A stretch of 64,000 nucleotides of DNA from Tubiluchus corallicola (taxonomy: Eukaryota; Priapulida; Priapulimorpha; Priapulimorphida; Tubiluchidae). The notes beneath the pieces are model-generated. The model did no database searches, had not been told where the DNA came from, and was given only the letters and a program-made list of their open reading frames with translations. The translations under genes and the position numbers were made by a program. Of this stretch, positions 50,119 to 62,059 are shown piece after piece (the stretch's first letter is position 1; the number at the start of each line of letters is the position of its first letter). Where the stretch lies: positions 487,281 through 551,280 of the forward strand of contig JAQGDQ010000129.1 of assembly GCA_030141605.1 (NCBI GenBank). Reading direction: 5' to 3'.

Positions 50119-51699
50119 ACTTGTGTAAAGCTATACTGTACATGGTACAGTATCAGACTACAATGTGTAATACAATAAGCAACATGCACAGTCATGATTA
50201 CAACGACCACTAACAACTCGTACCTTCACAAAGGCTAATAATTATACTACACAAGCAGCAACATCTTGGCACCAACTTAAATTTATACACGAGATGATGG
50301 TATAGGGGATTTCATGCTATTTCACACTTATAGTACATAGATACCCTAGTTGAAGAAGTCAACGATGGTCAATGGCTTTTCCCAATTATCTGCTATTCAC
50401 ATTTGGAATCAGTAGACGGTAACCATGCATGCAGTTGGTCTGATTAATGTAGGGGGGGGCACTTTTAGGATCATCCCACTTTGCCTTCAGTAAAGCACAT
50501 GTTTGCATGATGAACACCATTCTAAATAATTTTTTCTATTTTTTTTACATTAACGGTCACAATTCCAAGTTTTATGTAACGGCATATGGCAATGAAAGAT
50601 GGAAGATACAAAAGCTTTGAGAATGCCGAGATTAATGGGATAATAATTTTTGTTACTGAAGATATTTTTTACATTTTCAGACGGCTGCTAGAACCAAAAT
50701 TTTATTTTCTACTATATTTTCATGTACCTAAATGCCTAGAAAGCAGATATTTACACTTGTTTCAAACTTCTTCTTTGAAACACCACAAAGTAAAAAACAA
50801 CTTAATTTAGGCCTTTGCCAAAGTGAGTTAGTGACGTTAAAGACTAGGTTAGAGCATAAATAATAACACTGTGCGCGATTATATCATAATGACGTGTGTT
50901 AATTGTCCAAAGATATTACACCATCTTCTTGGTTTCTTTTTGACTGTTGAATTCGTTTGTGGAAACTTTCATAAGTGGACAGGCATTGTTCGATAATGAC
51001 AGAGCATGACCCACCCAGTTAAGTCTTCTGCACTTATATAGGTATTATATAAACATTTCTGGTCCATTTTCTTTCCTTGGCTGTTTCACACAAATCTTTG
51101 TTACTCATAACATTTGGTCGTTTTATTTGCAATAATGATCTATATAAACAGCGTTGAAAAACGCCAATGTCCAATTGACTATTTACTTTCAAGATCCGCA
51201 ATTCCGAACTGTATTAAATGGAAGATATGTAAGTGTTGAGATATGTAAGTTTGCAGCTTAGAGTAGTATTCTTATTATTGGAGATATTTTTAAAAATACG
51301 TGATTACTGATTACGTAGTAACTTCATTATAATTTTTTGTAATTACAGAAAGTCTGATATCTATGAATGAAGTTTTCAATCGGTATAAAGATTTCCCGTA
51401 TTGTTTTCCAGGTTCCATCCATGTCCATGTTGAATGACGGCATTCAAAGCAGAGAAAGTAATGAAATAGTTTAGAATTAAAGTTTCAGGTAACGATAAAA
51501 ATCGTAACAATTTACAGTCACGATTATAAATGAATTCTTTATTTGTCATTAAGATGGTACACCCATTCCTATAAAATTGCGTAAGACTTAGCGTAGTGTC
51601 AAAATAACAACACTGTTCAAGACAAATGCAAACTTAAAAACTAAAGTGCAAAACTATGCCGTATTGTCTAATTATATACACATATTTTAAACTAGATCG

Positions 51700-53520
51700 G
51701 TGATGAGGTAGATAAAAGTAGAGCCTGTGTAATTAATGTCAGATGCATAAGTTGGAAGTTAAAATCTGTAGGCTGTAGTGATGTTCTCATTATTTTTAAT
51801 TTCTTTTTGAACTATGGGAGAGATTTTGTTTAATTTAGTTAACTGGGTAGTGAAATTCCATAAATGTATGCCTTGTTTGATATAGAGTTATTTTCAGGTT
51901 TGTTGTCTACTATAATTTGTTTTAAATTGTGTGTTTTGTTGTTTAACTTTGAATTAGCATCAGGAATGAATGATGAAGGGTATTTAGAAATGGAATGCTC
52001 AGTTTATTGACATATTTATAAAGAAATATCAGTGTTTTGTAATCATGGTGAGCTTTTAATATTTGAATTTTTGTGTAAATTCTTAAAATTGTTACAGAAT
52101 CAGAATGTTGTTTAGCAGATTTATGAGAGTATCCTTGTTTTAATCTAAGTACATAATGTTGTATTGTATGTGATTTTATAAAGTTTTCTTTTTTATCGTT
52201 TTGCAATGGAGTGCAGTCATACAGATACTGTGGTAATATTAGACTTTTGTAGATGACAATTTTTGTTTTCTTGGTTAAATGGCCTCTGACCTGTCCTACA
52301 AATGATGTGCTTAACACCATCTTGTTATATATTTGGTTAAACTCTTCATCCAAAATGCATTTGTTATCAAAACAAGTGCCTAAAAATTTCACACATCTAC
52401 TTATTCTATGTAATAGTCAGCTACTTTTAGTGGTGCATTAGGGGATACAATGTCATTTTTGGGGATATTACCATAAACACTGTTTTGTCATCATCCATTT
52501 TCAAACCGAAATAATTAAATGCTGCATTTGTATTTGTCATGTAATTTCAAGATTATTTTTAGGTATTAAATTGAAATGTTTCATGTGCTGTGTCGCTAGT
52601 TGTGTTAAGTCTGAATTATGTAAAACTTAATGAATTTGGTTAAGCAAGAGAGTAAAGGACCTGATTGATGATTTAAGCAATCCCTCTCTGTGGTGCATCC
52701 CATGTTGAGAAAGTGTTTTTTCAACTTTACTCTTTGTTTTCCATTGTGTAAGAGTTATTAATTAATTTGAGAGAAGTATAATCAAATCCTAATTGACATA
52801 AGCTATCAAGTAGTAAATTATGATCGGGGCTGTCAAAAGCTTTCCTTGGATCTAAAATGCCACTGTTACTCCTTTATTTTTATATAAGTTGCAACACCAA
52901 TTTTCAGTGACATCAGTTATTCCATGTATTATGGAATGTAGTTTTCTAAAACTGAACTGATGTTTTGATAGTAATTTATTATTTTCACTTAATGGTTTAC
53001 TTGATTATAGATAATTCTTTCAAATGTTCTTCCTAGTACTTGCATTACTGAAATTGGTCCATAATTTTTAGCATCACCTTTTAGACTCTAGCATTTTTCT
53101 TGTGTATTGGAGTTATGTTTGCCTGCTTACATAATACTGGGACTGTGAGGAAAAATGGTGCTAAGATTTTTTAAGTCTTTTAAGATTTTTATTTGCTTGC
53201 CTAAAGGCCCACTTTATTTATATTAGAACTGTGATGTTTTAAAGATATTGTACTCGGTGATGCTAGTAAATGAAAAAAGTGGTTTGTGTTACTGACTGAT
53301 TTTTGAGTATATCACATGCTGTATATTTGTATTATGCTGCTGTAAAATTTGTACCATTGAAGTTGGTAGTTGTGGGTATGTTTTTATGGATAATAGAAAG
53401 CAGTTGAAATTTCTTTAAGAACTGTTCAAGTTTGCTGGAAAAGGGTCCACAGTGCATAATAAAATGCAAAATGAATAATGCTGTCTTTATGCACAATTTT
53501 CTCTTCCAAGTTTTCATCTC
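51700..53520 (-). mobile_element. Decayed non-LTR retrotransposon (LINE), reverse-transcriptase region
   Basis: Minus-strand fragments across several frames follow the order of a jockey/CR1-type LINE: INGT-like FNGTNFTAA (about 53340); CKQANITPIHKKNARV (about 53100); LGRTFERIIYNQ (about 53010); LLSKHQFSFRKLHSIIHGIT then DVTENW (about 52960-52890); FDYTSLKLINNS (about 52760); GLKMDDDKT (about 52490); and an open 149-codon stretch at 51943-52392 with KFLGTCFDNKCILDEEFNQI and KTKIVIYKSLILPQYLYDC, the RT thumb/C-terminal region. The catalytic YADD block is lost and frameshifts abound. No endonuclease domain is seen, so it is probably 5' truncated. Confidence 0.8.
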
Positions 53521-54375
53521 GTGTGAGTCAGCCCTGCACTGATTATTAATAATTTATGACAATTTCTAGTCATTAAAGTTAACTTCATTGTATGTTTGCA
53601 ATTTCCAGAGAGAAAAATAATAAGTAATTAATTTATTGTAATGCGGACTTCATTTTAACCCAATGTAGTTAAATGTTTGCACCTTTAAGTTTTATTGCCC
53701 TGTTTGCTATGTCTTTTTGTGTGTTTTTGTAAGCTTTGGAGGGGTAGCAAATTAATCCTGTAAACCCCTAACTGGGAATCTGTATGTGTTTGCGTTTGTA
53801 CATTCAATAAATATATATTTTACTAATTGGTAAAATATAGAACTTTTGGTACACTCAAGAATTTGGAAACATTGAGCCTTATGACGTTATTGAAACGTAT
53901 CTACCGCTCACCATTTTATTGTATGTTACTGTGCTATGGAGTTACTCAGTTTTTTATCTACATATTGTACTATTATGATGGCCAAATAATGTCTGTGTCC
54001 CACTTTTGCCACACAAAGTGAGAACTCTGTAGTCCGTATATTGTTTTCAGACCGGGTAAAAAATGTTAGATAGCCAAGGAACTGGCTATTTTAAGGGAAA
54101 GCAGAAGGCAAGTAGCGAGGCAAGCAAAGTGAATGAGTAAGCCTAACAGCCTAAGACATTCCTCCATAACAATACACCACTTATGCTTATAAATTAATTA
54201 AACAGTTTAATAAGGTATTTGTAATTCTGAGAAAAATGGGAATATCAGCATTATGGATTTATTGGTTAATCGCCTGTATTTAAATGCTGTACTGCCTAAT
54301 TGATTATTTTTGACCGGCTAATGTACTAGCTGTTTTGATTCTGTATATTTGATTTTTTAAATTTGTTTTAGATTT

Positions 54376-57300
54376 ATGGCTCTTACTCTTAGGCCCCATT
54401 TTTTTAACTCGGCATGTAGAAAACCTCAGATTTTGGTACTTCGGAACTTTTCGTTGACAAACCAACGATGCGGCCGGAAAGAAATGATAGATCGAATCAT
54501 TCGCGTAGATCATGCAGGTGAAATTGGTGCAGATAGGATATATGCAGGACAACTGGCAGTTTTAGGGACAAAACCTGTGGGAAGCACTATAAAGGTTTGT
54601 TAAAGTTAATGGACATTATATATTTTATATCTTCTTTCATGATTTCTATGAACAAGTGTTATTTAATGAACCTTAAAATGCTCTCCCTTTAACTGCTCAA
54701 TATATGCCTTTAAGCGTTTGATATAAGTATTTTATTATTAAACACAGGCCTAGTGTTTTCCACTTTAAAATGTTTTTATTAATATTTTATTATTATTATT
54801 ATAAAATATTATAATATTTTATAAATATTTTTCATTGGCAAGTCAGAGAACATCTGATGTTAACTAGGTCATTTTGTAGAGTTTTTGTAGACCTTGACTT
54901 GCAAAAAGGGGGTGCATCTGCCACTTCTGTCCCACCCTCTCAAGTATACCATTGTTTGTGATTGACCCAAGATACTTTAAAACACATAGAATTTGTTAGC
55001 AATAATGACAGTAGAACTAACTTGCATTTTGCAAAGTAAATAATTTTAAGACACATTTTTTATTTCTAGCACATGTGGGATCAAGAAAAGCACCATTTAG
55101 CCACATTTGAATCATTTATGACAAAGTATGATGCTAAACCTTCAGTTCTCGTGCCACTATGGAATGTTGTTGGATTTGTATTAGGTACAAATCGTTTACA
55201 TTTTCTGCATATTCTACAATAGTTTAGCGAATTTTTGAGTATATTAAGTGACTGAGTCTAATAAACAGTGCCTACTGTATATATTTCTTCTTGAGTTTCC
55301 TCCATGTATTCTATTTCTCCTTTTCAAGCAAAATTAACAATTGTAGTTAGAATCACTTTTGTTTTTTGACATCCAGTTCATACTTAAATATGTCCTTCAT
55401 ATATGATTTTTTTATTCAGTTCTTTATCGTTTCATGAAATAAATTCATATAATTGTTAAAATCTCACTAAAATGAATGAAATATGGAAAAAATTGGAACT
55501 GGACCTGCGTTTAAACCAAGTACCTTTTAGATTACAAATCTAGTGCCATGACCAGTTAGACAATGCATCCCATTTGCATCGGTTGTATATGCTGATAATT
55601 TTTCTTGTTTTTTTTACTTCTTGACCGTATGCCTGTACTATAGATTGCCTTTCGTCCTATCGTGGTGTGCTCCTCTTGCCCTGTTCTGTTTTGTTCTGTC
55701 ATCTTGTCCTGTCCTCTCATATTGATTCCTGTGCTATCCTGTCTTGCCCTGTTCTCTCCTTGCTCTGTCGGGTCCTGTACTTTCCTAGTCTTGCCCTATT
55801 CTGTCCCATCCATACTTGCCGTGTGTTGTTTTGTCTTATCTACTTCTGTCTTGCGCTATCCTGTCTTGTCCTGCCATGTCCCGTCTGTGTCATGCCGTTT
55901 TCCCCTGTTCTGTTCTTCTTCATCCTGTCCCTACTGTGTCATCTACCCCTGGACTTTTGTGTGCTGTCTTGTTTTATCTTACCTTTGTATCATATCTTAA
56001 GTGTTCTAATAAGTAATTAACTAAAGAAATAAGCATATAGTCTTTGTAACTGTTGATTAAGTACCATTACTCTGGTATAGCAAAATCTTTAGTGATGCAA
56101 CTACCTACATTATATTGAATAGTAGCTCTGATTTAATTAGTTGAACTTCTAAAATGCATCTAAACATTGTACAGTCACAGCAGTATTCCAAAAAACTTAC
56201 CACATTACTATTATTGCAGATACTTACCTGTTAATCTGCAAACATCATATAATATTCGAGATTTTACCACCTAATGACATTCTCAAAAATTTTTGAAGTA
56301 GCACTTTGTTAAAATATTAACAAATAGTTTGGAATGCAACTACACATTAATATCTTATACTTTTAGGTGCTGGTACAGCTGCACTGGGCTCTGAGGCAGC
56401 CATGGCATGTACAGTAGCTGTAGAAGAAGTCATTGGAGAACACTATAATAGGTGTTGTTAACAGATTTCTATTTTAATTGTAATTTTTCCCTATATTGGT
56501 GTCACGTAAATATCATTAGTGTTAATTTCAATCAACTTTTTGAAGTTAAACTGGGCCATAGGAACAGAAGCATGTCAGAACACAGTCATGGTTTAAACTA
56601 AGAATGTTTAGATTGTGCCCAAAGTATTAAACACTAGACCACAAGACTGTGTTCTTAATTCATTTATAATAGCTTATCATCTCAATAAACATTTGCAAAA
56701 TAACACTTTGTTAAATTACTCATGAATAATATTACTTTAGCATGAGTTAAATTAACACTTAGAAGTCTGGACTGTTGTGAGACTAAGTATTAGGTTGGCC
56801 TATTAACACTCCAATGGGCCCAAAGACCTGCATGATCTAGTTGTTAAGACAATTTGGACATGATGTAATTCAAAGGACTTAACCAGCTCATTCTTGACCT
56901 CTTCACATTTTTTTGAATAAGTTTTGTTTAAAAATTACTTAATTGCTGTTATTTCATTTCCTCAGCTAAATATGACATTTATTACCACTTACTGTTTTTA
57001 AGTTGATTCGTAGGTAATTTGAAACTGTTCACAATCAAGTTTTTTGTTTTTTAACTGAGGTACGTCAGATTATTTTGTTGTATTGTATTATTTATTCATT
57101 TCATATGTGTCAGTGATTCTAAATGTTGTTATTTTTTTCACAGTCAGATTCGTGAACTAGTCGAAGACAATTCTGAGGAAAACAAAGAGCTTTTGGAGGT
57201 AATTTGTGTGGTGAAAATATAAACTAGTATTTCTAAGTTCAGTAAAGCAAAAATGAAAGTAAAGTGCAGTGCAACACATTAGCTTTATCAAGAGTTATAT

Positions 57301-60300
57301 TAATTTTCATTCTAACCTTAGGGTATTTAAATGACCTAAAACCTAAGTGTAACCCTAATCTGCTTCATGAATTGTGTGTGAGGAGCTGTATACTTAACCT
57401 ATATATGTCTCGAGTGCTAGAGCTAGCTGGGCGTGGGAAAACCACACAGTTTCTGTGAGAAATGAACAAGGTACTTGCTGCATGAGTTATGGCGTAAAAA
57501 AATTTCTTCTTAAAATATTTTGATTTTGTGAACGCAATTTCATAAGTCATTTTCCCTTTTGTCTGCTGTTTTGACATGTGCTTAAGAGAGGGAGAGTGGA
57601 AAGCTGAAAAAAGTTTGAACAGCTGCTATGGACACTTGTGTTAATTAAATTTACACTAGCAAAACATGGTGATTGTTATCTTGAGATACAGAATACAGTA
57701 GTCACCGCTTAATAGACTCACAGTTAATAGACTTAATCGCTTAACTGACTCAAAAACGCCTTGAACAGGCTGCTTCTATTCAAATATACATAAAAACTAT
57801 CGGTAATTGACTCAAATAACTTCGCTTAATTGACTCAATATTTCTTTCGTGCATTATATGTGTAGAAACAATGATGTTAAGTACCGTTTTATTTGTAAAC
57901 AGGTACGTTTATCATGCGCTAATATGCTAGCATAGCGGTTTTGCTTTGAATCTGTTACCCGCTCGTCCACTGCAATTAATCTCGTTACTCGGTACCACCA
58001 ACTGCAGTTCAAGCATGCCAAGCGCTAAATGTTTTACAAGAATACGTGCATCACACAGCAACAGATTTTCAACGTTTTTTTAATTACGAGAACATTGTGA
58101 GCCAACTTCTTCGCGAGAAAATGAAGCAGCCAACTTTGAAGGAATTTTTGTAATTTTTGCAAATAAACAGACTTGTGTGATTTAGAAAGTATACTCTTTT
58201 AATTTATTGTTAATTCACTTATTAAATTAATATTTTAAAATATTTTTTCTAATTTTTAACTACACGAAGTAATTTAGGCATTACTTCATTTTTAAAGCTG
58301 ATTAAAATACTTTGCGCTGCATAGTAAGCTGATGACTCATACTTCTGTAGCAGTAATAATACACCCATCAATTAATAGGTTCAATCGGTTAATTGGGTCA
58401 AAACAGGTTGGTCCCAAAGTGAGTCTATTAAGCGATGACCACTGTATTTATTTGTTGGTATTAGACTCATATGAACTAAGATTTATGACAATTACATTTC
58501 ATTATTGTTCAGAAATACTGGCCAAGAATGAAGGAGTGACAAATCATGATGCATAAACAAAAGGTTATACAGACTACTACGTGGCTTTTCTGTAAAAGTT
58601 TGTCATGGTAAATACCTACATGTATCATAAATGCTGTGTTTATTTGTTTATAGACTATCAGCAAGTTTCGAGATGAGGAATTAGAACACTACGAAACAGG
58701 CTTGCATCACAATGCCGAACAGGTTTTCATCATTTAAGATGTTCATTTTTTTAGATTAAAATTATAATAGAACTAATTTTTGTGTCACCGTTCTGGTGCA
58801 TTTCTGACAGAGACCACAGTTGCACTGGAACTGCTAGCTGTAGTTTGCTCAAAGTCAATGGGCAGATTTTCAATGGAACCAAAGTTCTTATTGCCTCATT
58901 TGAAAAAGCTGAACTGCTTGCTCAACCTTTTAATGAAAACTCTAGCATCAGAAATGATGGACACCAGCTTCCATTATTTCACTCTATGATTCTTGAATCT
59001 CTCATTTCTGTACGACACATAAAAAATCCCTCTTATCTTAATATTGGATCTAAGGAAAGCTTCTGGCTTCCGTGACAGAATTTGACTTCTTTTCTTAAAA
59101 GTGCACAAACCCGAAATGTTTTCTATACTATGCTTTTCAACGTCTGCATTATCAATTCATATTTCTCTCTACATTGAAACTGGTACCCGTTAATTCAAAG
59201 TCATACTAAATGAGTATTTCTTATGTTTCTCTAACTACATTTCGCTCTTCTCACTCCACCATTGTGTGAGGGTTAGTTAATAGTTCTTGACTTCCTAGGC
59301 TTTCTATGAAGTCCGGCAGAGAGGCTTCTCCTCAAGCTTAACTCACATGGCATAGCTGGCATACTCTTTTGTATCTCAGCAACCACATATTACAACTTTA
59401 TTATGAAGAACAGTCATCTTTTGCATATAAAATATTTCTTAAGTTTTTTTTAGCAATATCTGCTTTGCTTTTTCTGTTCATCAGTGACCAGCATGGCTTC
59501 TTTGCACTTCTGTGTTCTTTGAATTTCATACCTATACTAATAATATTACTTTATACAATGCTTACCACAGTGCTTTACTAGACAACTTGTGACTAGAGAC
59601 ATCTCACTTGTTTCAAAGGCATCTTGAATTAACTCTGGACTGTTGCCAAGACTGGCTTGTCTTCTTTAATATGAAGAAAATAAATTTTGTATCATTTTTG
59701 GCATGGCAATACTATGATGCCTACTAAAAATACGTTCTCTTTTTGAACAAACTTGTTTTGGCTTGCTGGACCTGGACTATGCTACGTATATAGATATCCG
59801 AAAAAGTGTGATTATTTAAGTGATTATTAAGCCTATCATGCTCGAAATTATTTAACTCCTTAAGCTATCTTTACAAATCAACAGGATTGCATTGATCAAC
59901 ATAATCATATCAGGACTGGTGCCTCGTTACTGTGTTAACCCACTTGCAAATTTCAAGTACTATTGTCAATCTGGTTGGGTTTGATTTGAGGTCAGCCCTG
60001 CAGTCCCTTGCTTATTTTAGATTATTTAGTGCATTAAGCCTCTTCTGTCCCTTCTTCTATGGAAGATGTTCTCAGTACCTCTCATCTCAGCCAATGGCAT
60101 GTTTAAAGTACTTGTTTTCTTGTGCTAAACATTGTCTAACACTGCTGCTATTTATAAATCCAATTTTTTTTCAAGCTTCTTATCTGTGCAATTCTCTACT
60201 ATAAAATTGTTCCTTGAAAATTTTAATCTCAGCCTATTCAAGAAGAACATCAACAACAAATTAGTTATACGGATTATATTTCTGTGGACATGTGTGCCTA

Positions 60301-61743
60301 TACAGTCAAACCTCGTTATAACGCCCCCTTCATAATGCCTACCTCGCTTAATGCCCAAATTTTTCGTAAAACATTATATTTGCATAGACATGCATGTATT
60401 GATACATCTTGTTGTAATGCCATATTCGCTTAATGCCAACTTTTTTCCTTTTTCCGCAATCTCAAAGTAGGCGGTGTAAAGGGGTTTGACTGTATTCATT
60501 TTTCTACTAAGGCACTTACTCCAAATGGTAACTGACCTAGTTTGGCACGATTTGTGTAAAAACACCCACTAACACTCAAGGAGAAACTGAATTGTACTTA
60601 AGGCCAAATAACGAAATTTGTTTCCCTTACGCACGTAATTAAGATAAAATAATTGAAGTAAAAGCTATAAGATAGTTTAAGTATAACAATAATGCTGTTT
60701 TCTACTATGTCTCTGCTAAAAATTTGACCGTTGTTAAATCATTATATAACTATGATTCATTATGACTCACAGTCATAGCAAACTGATAGTAATGTAGTTA
60801 TAAAAGTGTGACTAATGCTGTTTTATATGATGTGATCGATCTTTTTATTTGATTTATGACTATACTGATAGAAGTTACTGACTTTTGATTTTAACAAATG
60901 CGATATTAATAGTTTTGTTAGCAAGTCTTTGACAATTTGAAATACCAGTACAGTGTTCCCTCACTTGTTGCGGGTGTTCCGTTCCAGGCCCACCCGCGAT
61001 AAGTGAATTTCTGCAAAGTAGGGACGCTATACTTATTTTAGTAGTTATACATTATTTTAAGTCTTTATAAACCCTCCCCACACTCTTATACATAACCCTT
61101 TCCCATTCCCTTAATAACTTTTCCCATACTGTACATGTACCCTTTAAAAAACTTTCCATCAATCAACCACTCGTGTTGTGTACATTCTCACGACGGCAAG
61201 GAGCATCTCAAGCGTGCGCAAGTACTACATTTCGTTTTTGGTGTGTATTCATCCGCCGAATAAATACACTATTTACTGTAAATGGTAATTTTTTAAGATT
61301 TATAATATTCTTTTAATGTTAGAACTAATATTTTTAATATATTTTTATACATTTTGTAATTTTTTATGCAAAATTCATCGAATCTATACATTACTGTACA
61401 ATACCTACTGCGCATGTGCAAAAATACTTTAGGCGGAGTACAGAAAAAACCGGCGAAACAGCGAAAATACCGCGATAAATATTTTACATTAATATTTTTG
61501 AAAACCCGCGAAACAGCGGGTCCGCGATAAACGAACTGCGAAGTAGCGAGGGAACACTGTAGTTTAATTCGTTGGCTTGCAGTCTCAATTTTCCCTCTAA
61601 TGTAAATGAAATGTAATTTGGCTGTTAACAAAGTTAAATATTAAGTTGTTATTTCCAAATTTTAGGCACCACTGTATAAAGTCATGTCTGAAGCAATCAA
61701 GGTCGGCTGCAAAGGTGCTATCTGGCTTGCAGAAAGAGTCTGA
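54376..61743 (+). CDS. COQ7: COQ7, mitochondrial 5-demethoxyubiquinone hydroxylase (complete, 6 exons)
   Basis: Exons: 54376-54594, 55070-55184, 56367-56451, 57144-57198, 58654-58722, 61666-61743 (stop TGA). Total 621 nt, 206 residues (human 217). The first about 35 residues are basic and hydroxylated, with Arg/Lys and no acid until Glu36, as in a mitochondrial presequence. All six di-iron ligands can be placed: Glu49 ([15 protein letters not shown]), Glu79 and His82 ([13 protein letters not shown]), Glu131 ([14 protein letters not shown]), Glu167 and His170 ([12 protein letters not shown]). The C-terminus [12 protein letters not shown] is typical. Known role: hydroxylation of demethoxyubiquinone, the penultimate step of coenzyme Q synthesis, with COQ9 at the inner mitochondrial membrane. 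A TTTTAG acceptor-like site just before the ATG suggests a possible upstream non-coding exon. Introns 4 and 5 are swollen by transposons. Confidence 0.97.
55243..55277 (+). repeat. Solo Tigger-like terminus in COQ7 intron 2
   Basis: The stretch TTAAGTGACTGAGTCTAATA then AACAGTGCCTACTG followed by TA matches the terminal sequence of Tigger copies A-C. The other end is not present nearby, so this is a truncated copy. Confidence 0.6.
55501..55571 (-). repeat. tRNA-Thr(TGT)-like relic or SINE head in COQ7 intron 2
   Basis: The minus strand reads like a tRNA: start GGGATGCATTGTCTAACTGG (box A region), an anticodon arm CTAGATTTGTAATCTAA with loop TTTGTAA and anticodon TGT, and a box B-like GGTTTAAACGC. 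The acceptor stem does not pair, so it is a decayed tRNA copy or a tRNA-derived SINE, not a functional gene. Confidence 0.5.
55633..55985. repeat. Degenerate pyrimidine-rich pentamer array (CCTGT/TCTGT-like)
   Basis: About 350 bp of the + strand is built of diverged CTGTC, CTGTT, TTGTC and CCTGT units in COQ7 intron 2. It creates three overlapping Cys/Leu/Ser-rich open frames (55662-56020), which are low-complexity artefacts. Confidence 0.85.
57696..58444 (+). mobile_element. Tigger/pogo-like element, copy C, with residual transposase C-terminus (COQ7 intron 4)
   Basis: The 749-bp element is flanked by TA (57694-57695, 58445-58446). It starts CAGTAGTCACCGCTTAATAG and ends CTATTAAGCGATGACCACTG. 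It retains an open stretch at 57995-58153 ending in TAA that reads [20 protein letters not shown], then [19 protein letters not shown] and KEFL. This is typical of the extreme C-terminus of Tigger transposases (a helical ALxxLxxY motif, then QxTLxxF). The catalytic core is deleted. Confidence 0.85.
58740..60260 (+). mobile_element. Decayed LINE reverse-transcriptase relic in COQ7 intron 5
   Basis: At 58850-59000 the + strand reads [20 protein letters not shown] then GHQLPLF, matching the linker before the RT of a LINE subfamily (DKAELFAxxFAxNSxLDDxGHxLP in its relatives, from memory). At about 59990-60090 it reads [20 protein letters not shown] then YGRCSQYL, like the LQ.LAHRRxxASLSLFYRYxxGxCSxEL C-terminal motif. 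A final [16 protein letters not shown] resembles the LINE ORF2 end. The middle (RT palm) is frameshifted and mostly unrecognisable. Confidence 0.65.
60303..60492. mobile_element. 190-bp MITE with CAGTCAAACC inverted ends (COQ7 intron 5)
   Basis: Starts CAGTCAAACCTCGTTATAAC, ends GGGGTTTGACTG, and is flanked by TA on both sides (60301-60302, 60493-60494). Interior repeats such as CTCGCTTAATGCC and TTCGCTTAATGCC echo the terminus. Size and TA duplication fit a Tigger/pogo-type miniature element. It lies immediately after the LINE relic. Confidence 0.78.
60951..61559. mobile_element. 609-bp non-autonomous element with CAGTGTTCCCTC ends (COQ7 intron 5)
   Basis: Starts CAGTGTTCCCTCACTTGTTG, ends CGAAGTAGCGAGGGAACACTG, and is flanked by TA (60949-60950, 61560-61561). 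Subterminal regions also mirror each other (ccacccgcgataagtgaa versus gcgggtccgcgataaacg). No transposase is seen. Consistent with a pogo/Tigger-type derivative. It lies about 100 bp upstream of the last COQ7 exon. Confidence 0.82.
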
Positions 61744-62053
61744 CAGCAACCCATAGCTGTTAAAATGCTGTGTACTGTACTCACGTTTGATAGCGCCCTT
61801 CTTAGCCTTTGACAGTATTTACTAGAGATTTCTTTTCAAGACCCACTGTCTTTCAATGCATCTTAAAACTGCCTCAATATATTAGTGGATAGTTACACTA
61901 GCTGAAACTGTTAATTAATAGTTGCAGGCATTAATAAAAAAAATTATGGGAAAAGAATGTATATAAAAGAAGAAATTTCTAAATTTGGCAATATAATAAT
62001 TATGTAACTATATTATGAAATTTTGCTTTGCAACTTCTGCATGACGAGGAGGA

Positions 62054-62059
62054 AATAAA
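62054..62059 (+). terminator. Candidate poly(A) signal of COQ7
   Basis: AATAAA lies 311 bp after the COQ7 stop, followed by a GT-rich tract (tgttatgcttgtgtcagtatg). An earlier AATAAA is at 61933-61938. Which is used is inferred from the downstream element. Confidence 0.5.

Larger units (their letters stand above)
31945..54375. other. Gene-poor 22-kb interval between STOM and COQ7
   Basis: Apart from the elements listed separately (candidate STOM first exon, microsatellites, nested transposon, decayed gene-family copy, LINE), I recognise no conserved exon here. The STOM promoter and 5' UTR should lie just right of 31944. The open frames of 60-120 codons in this interval show no conserved motif and are probably chance. 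Confidence 0.55.

Noticed and set aside
55662-56020. Three overlapping open frames of 66-117 codons
   Set aside because: Low-complexity pyrimidine pentamer array in a COQ7 intron; any frame is open because the strand lacks purine-rich stops.
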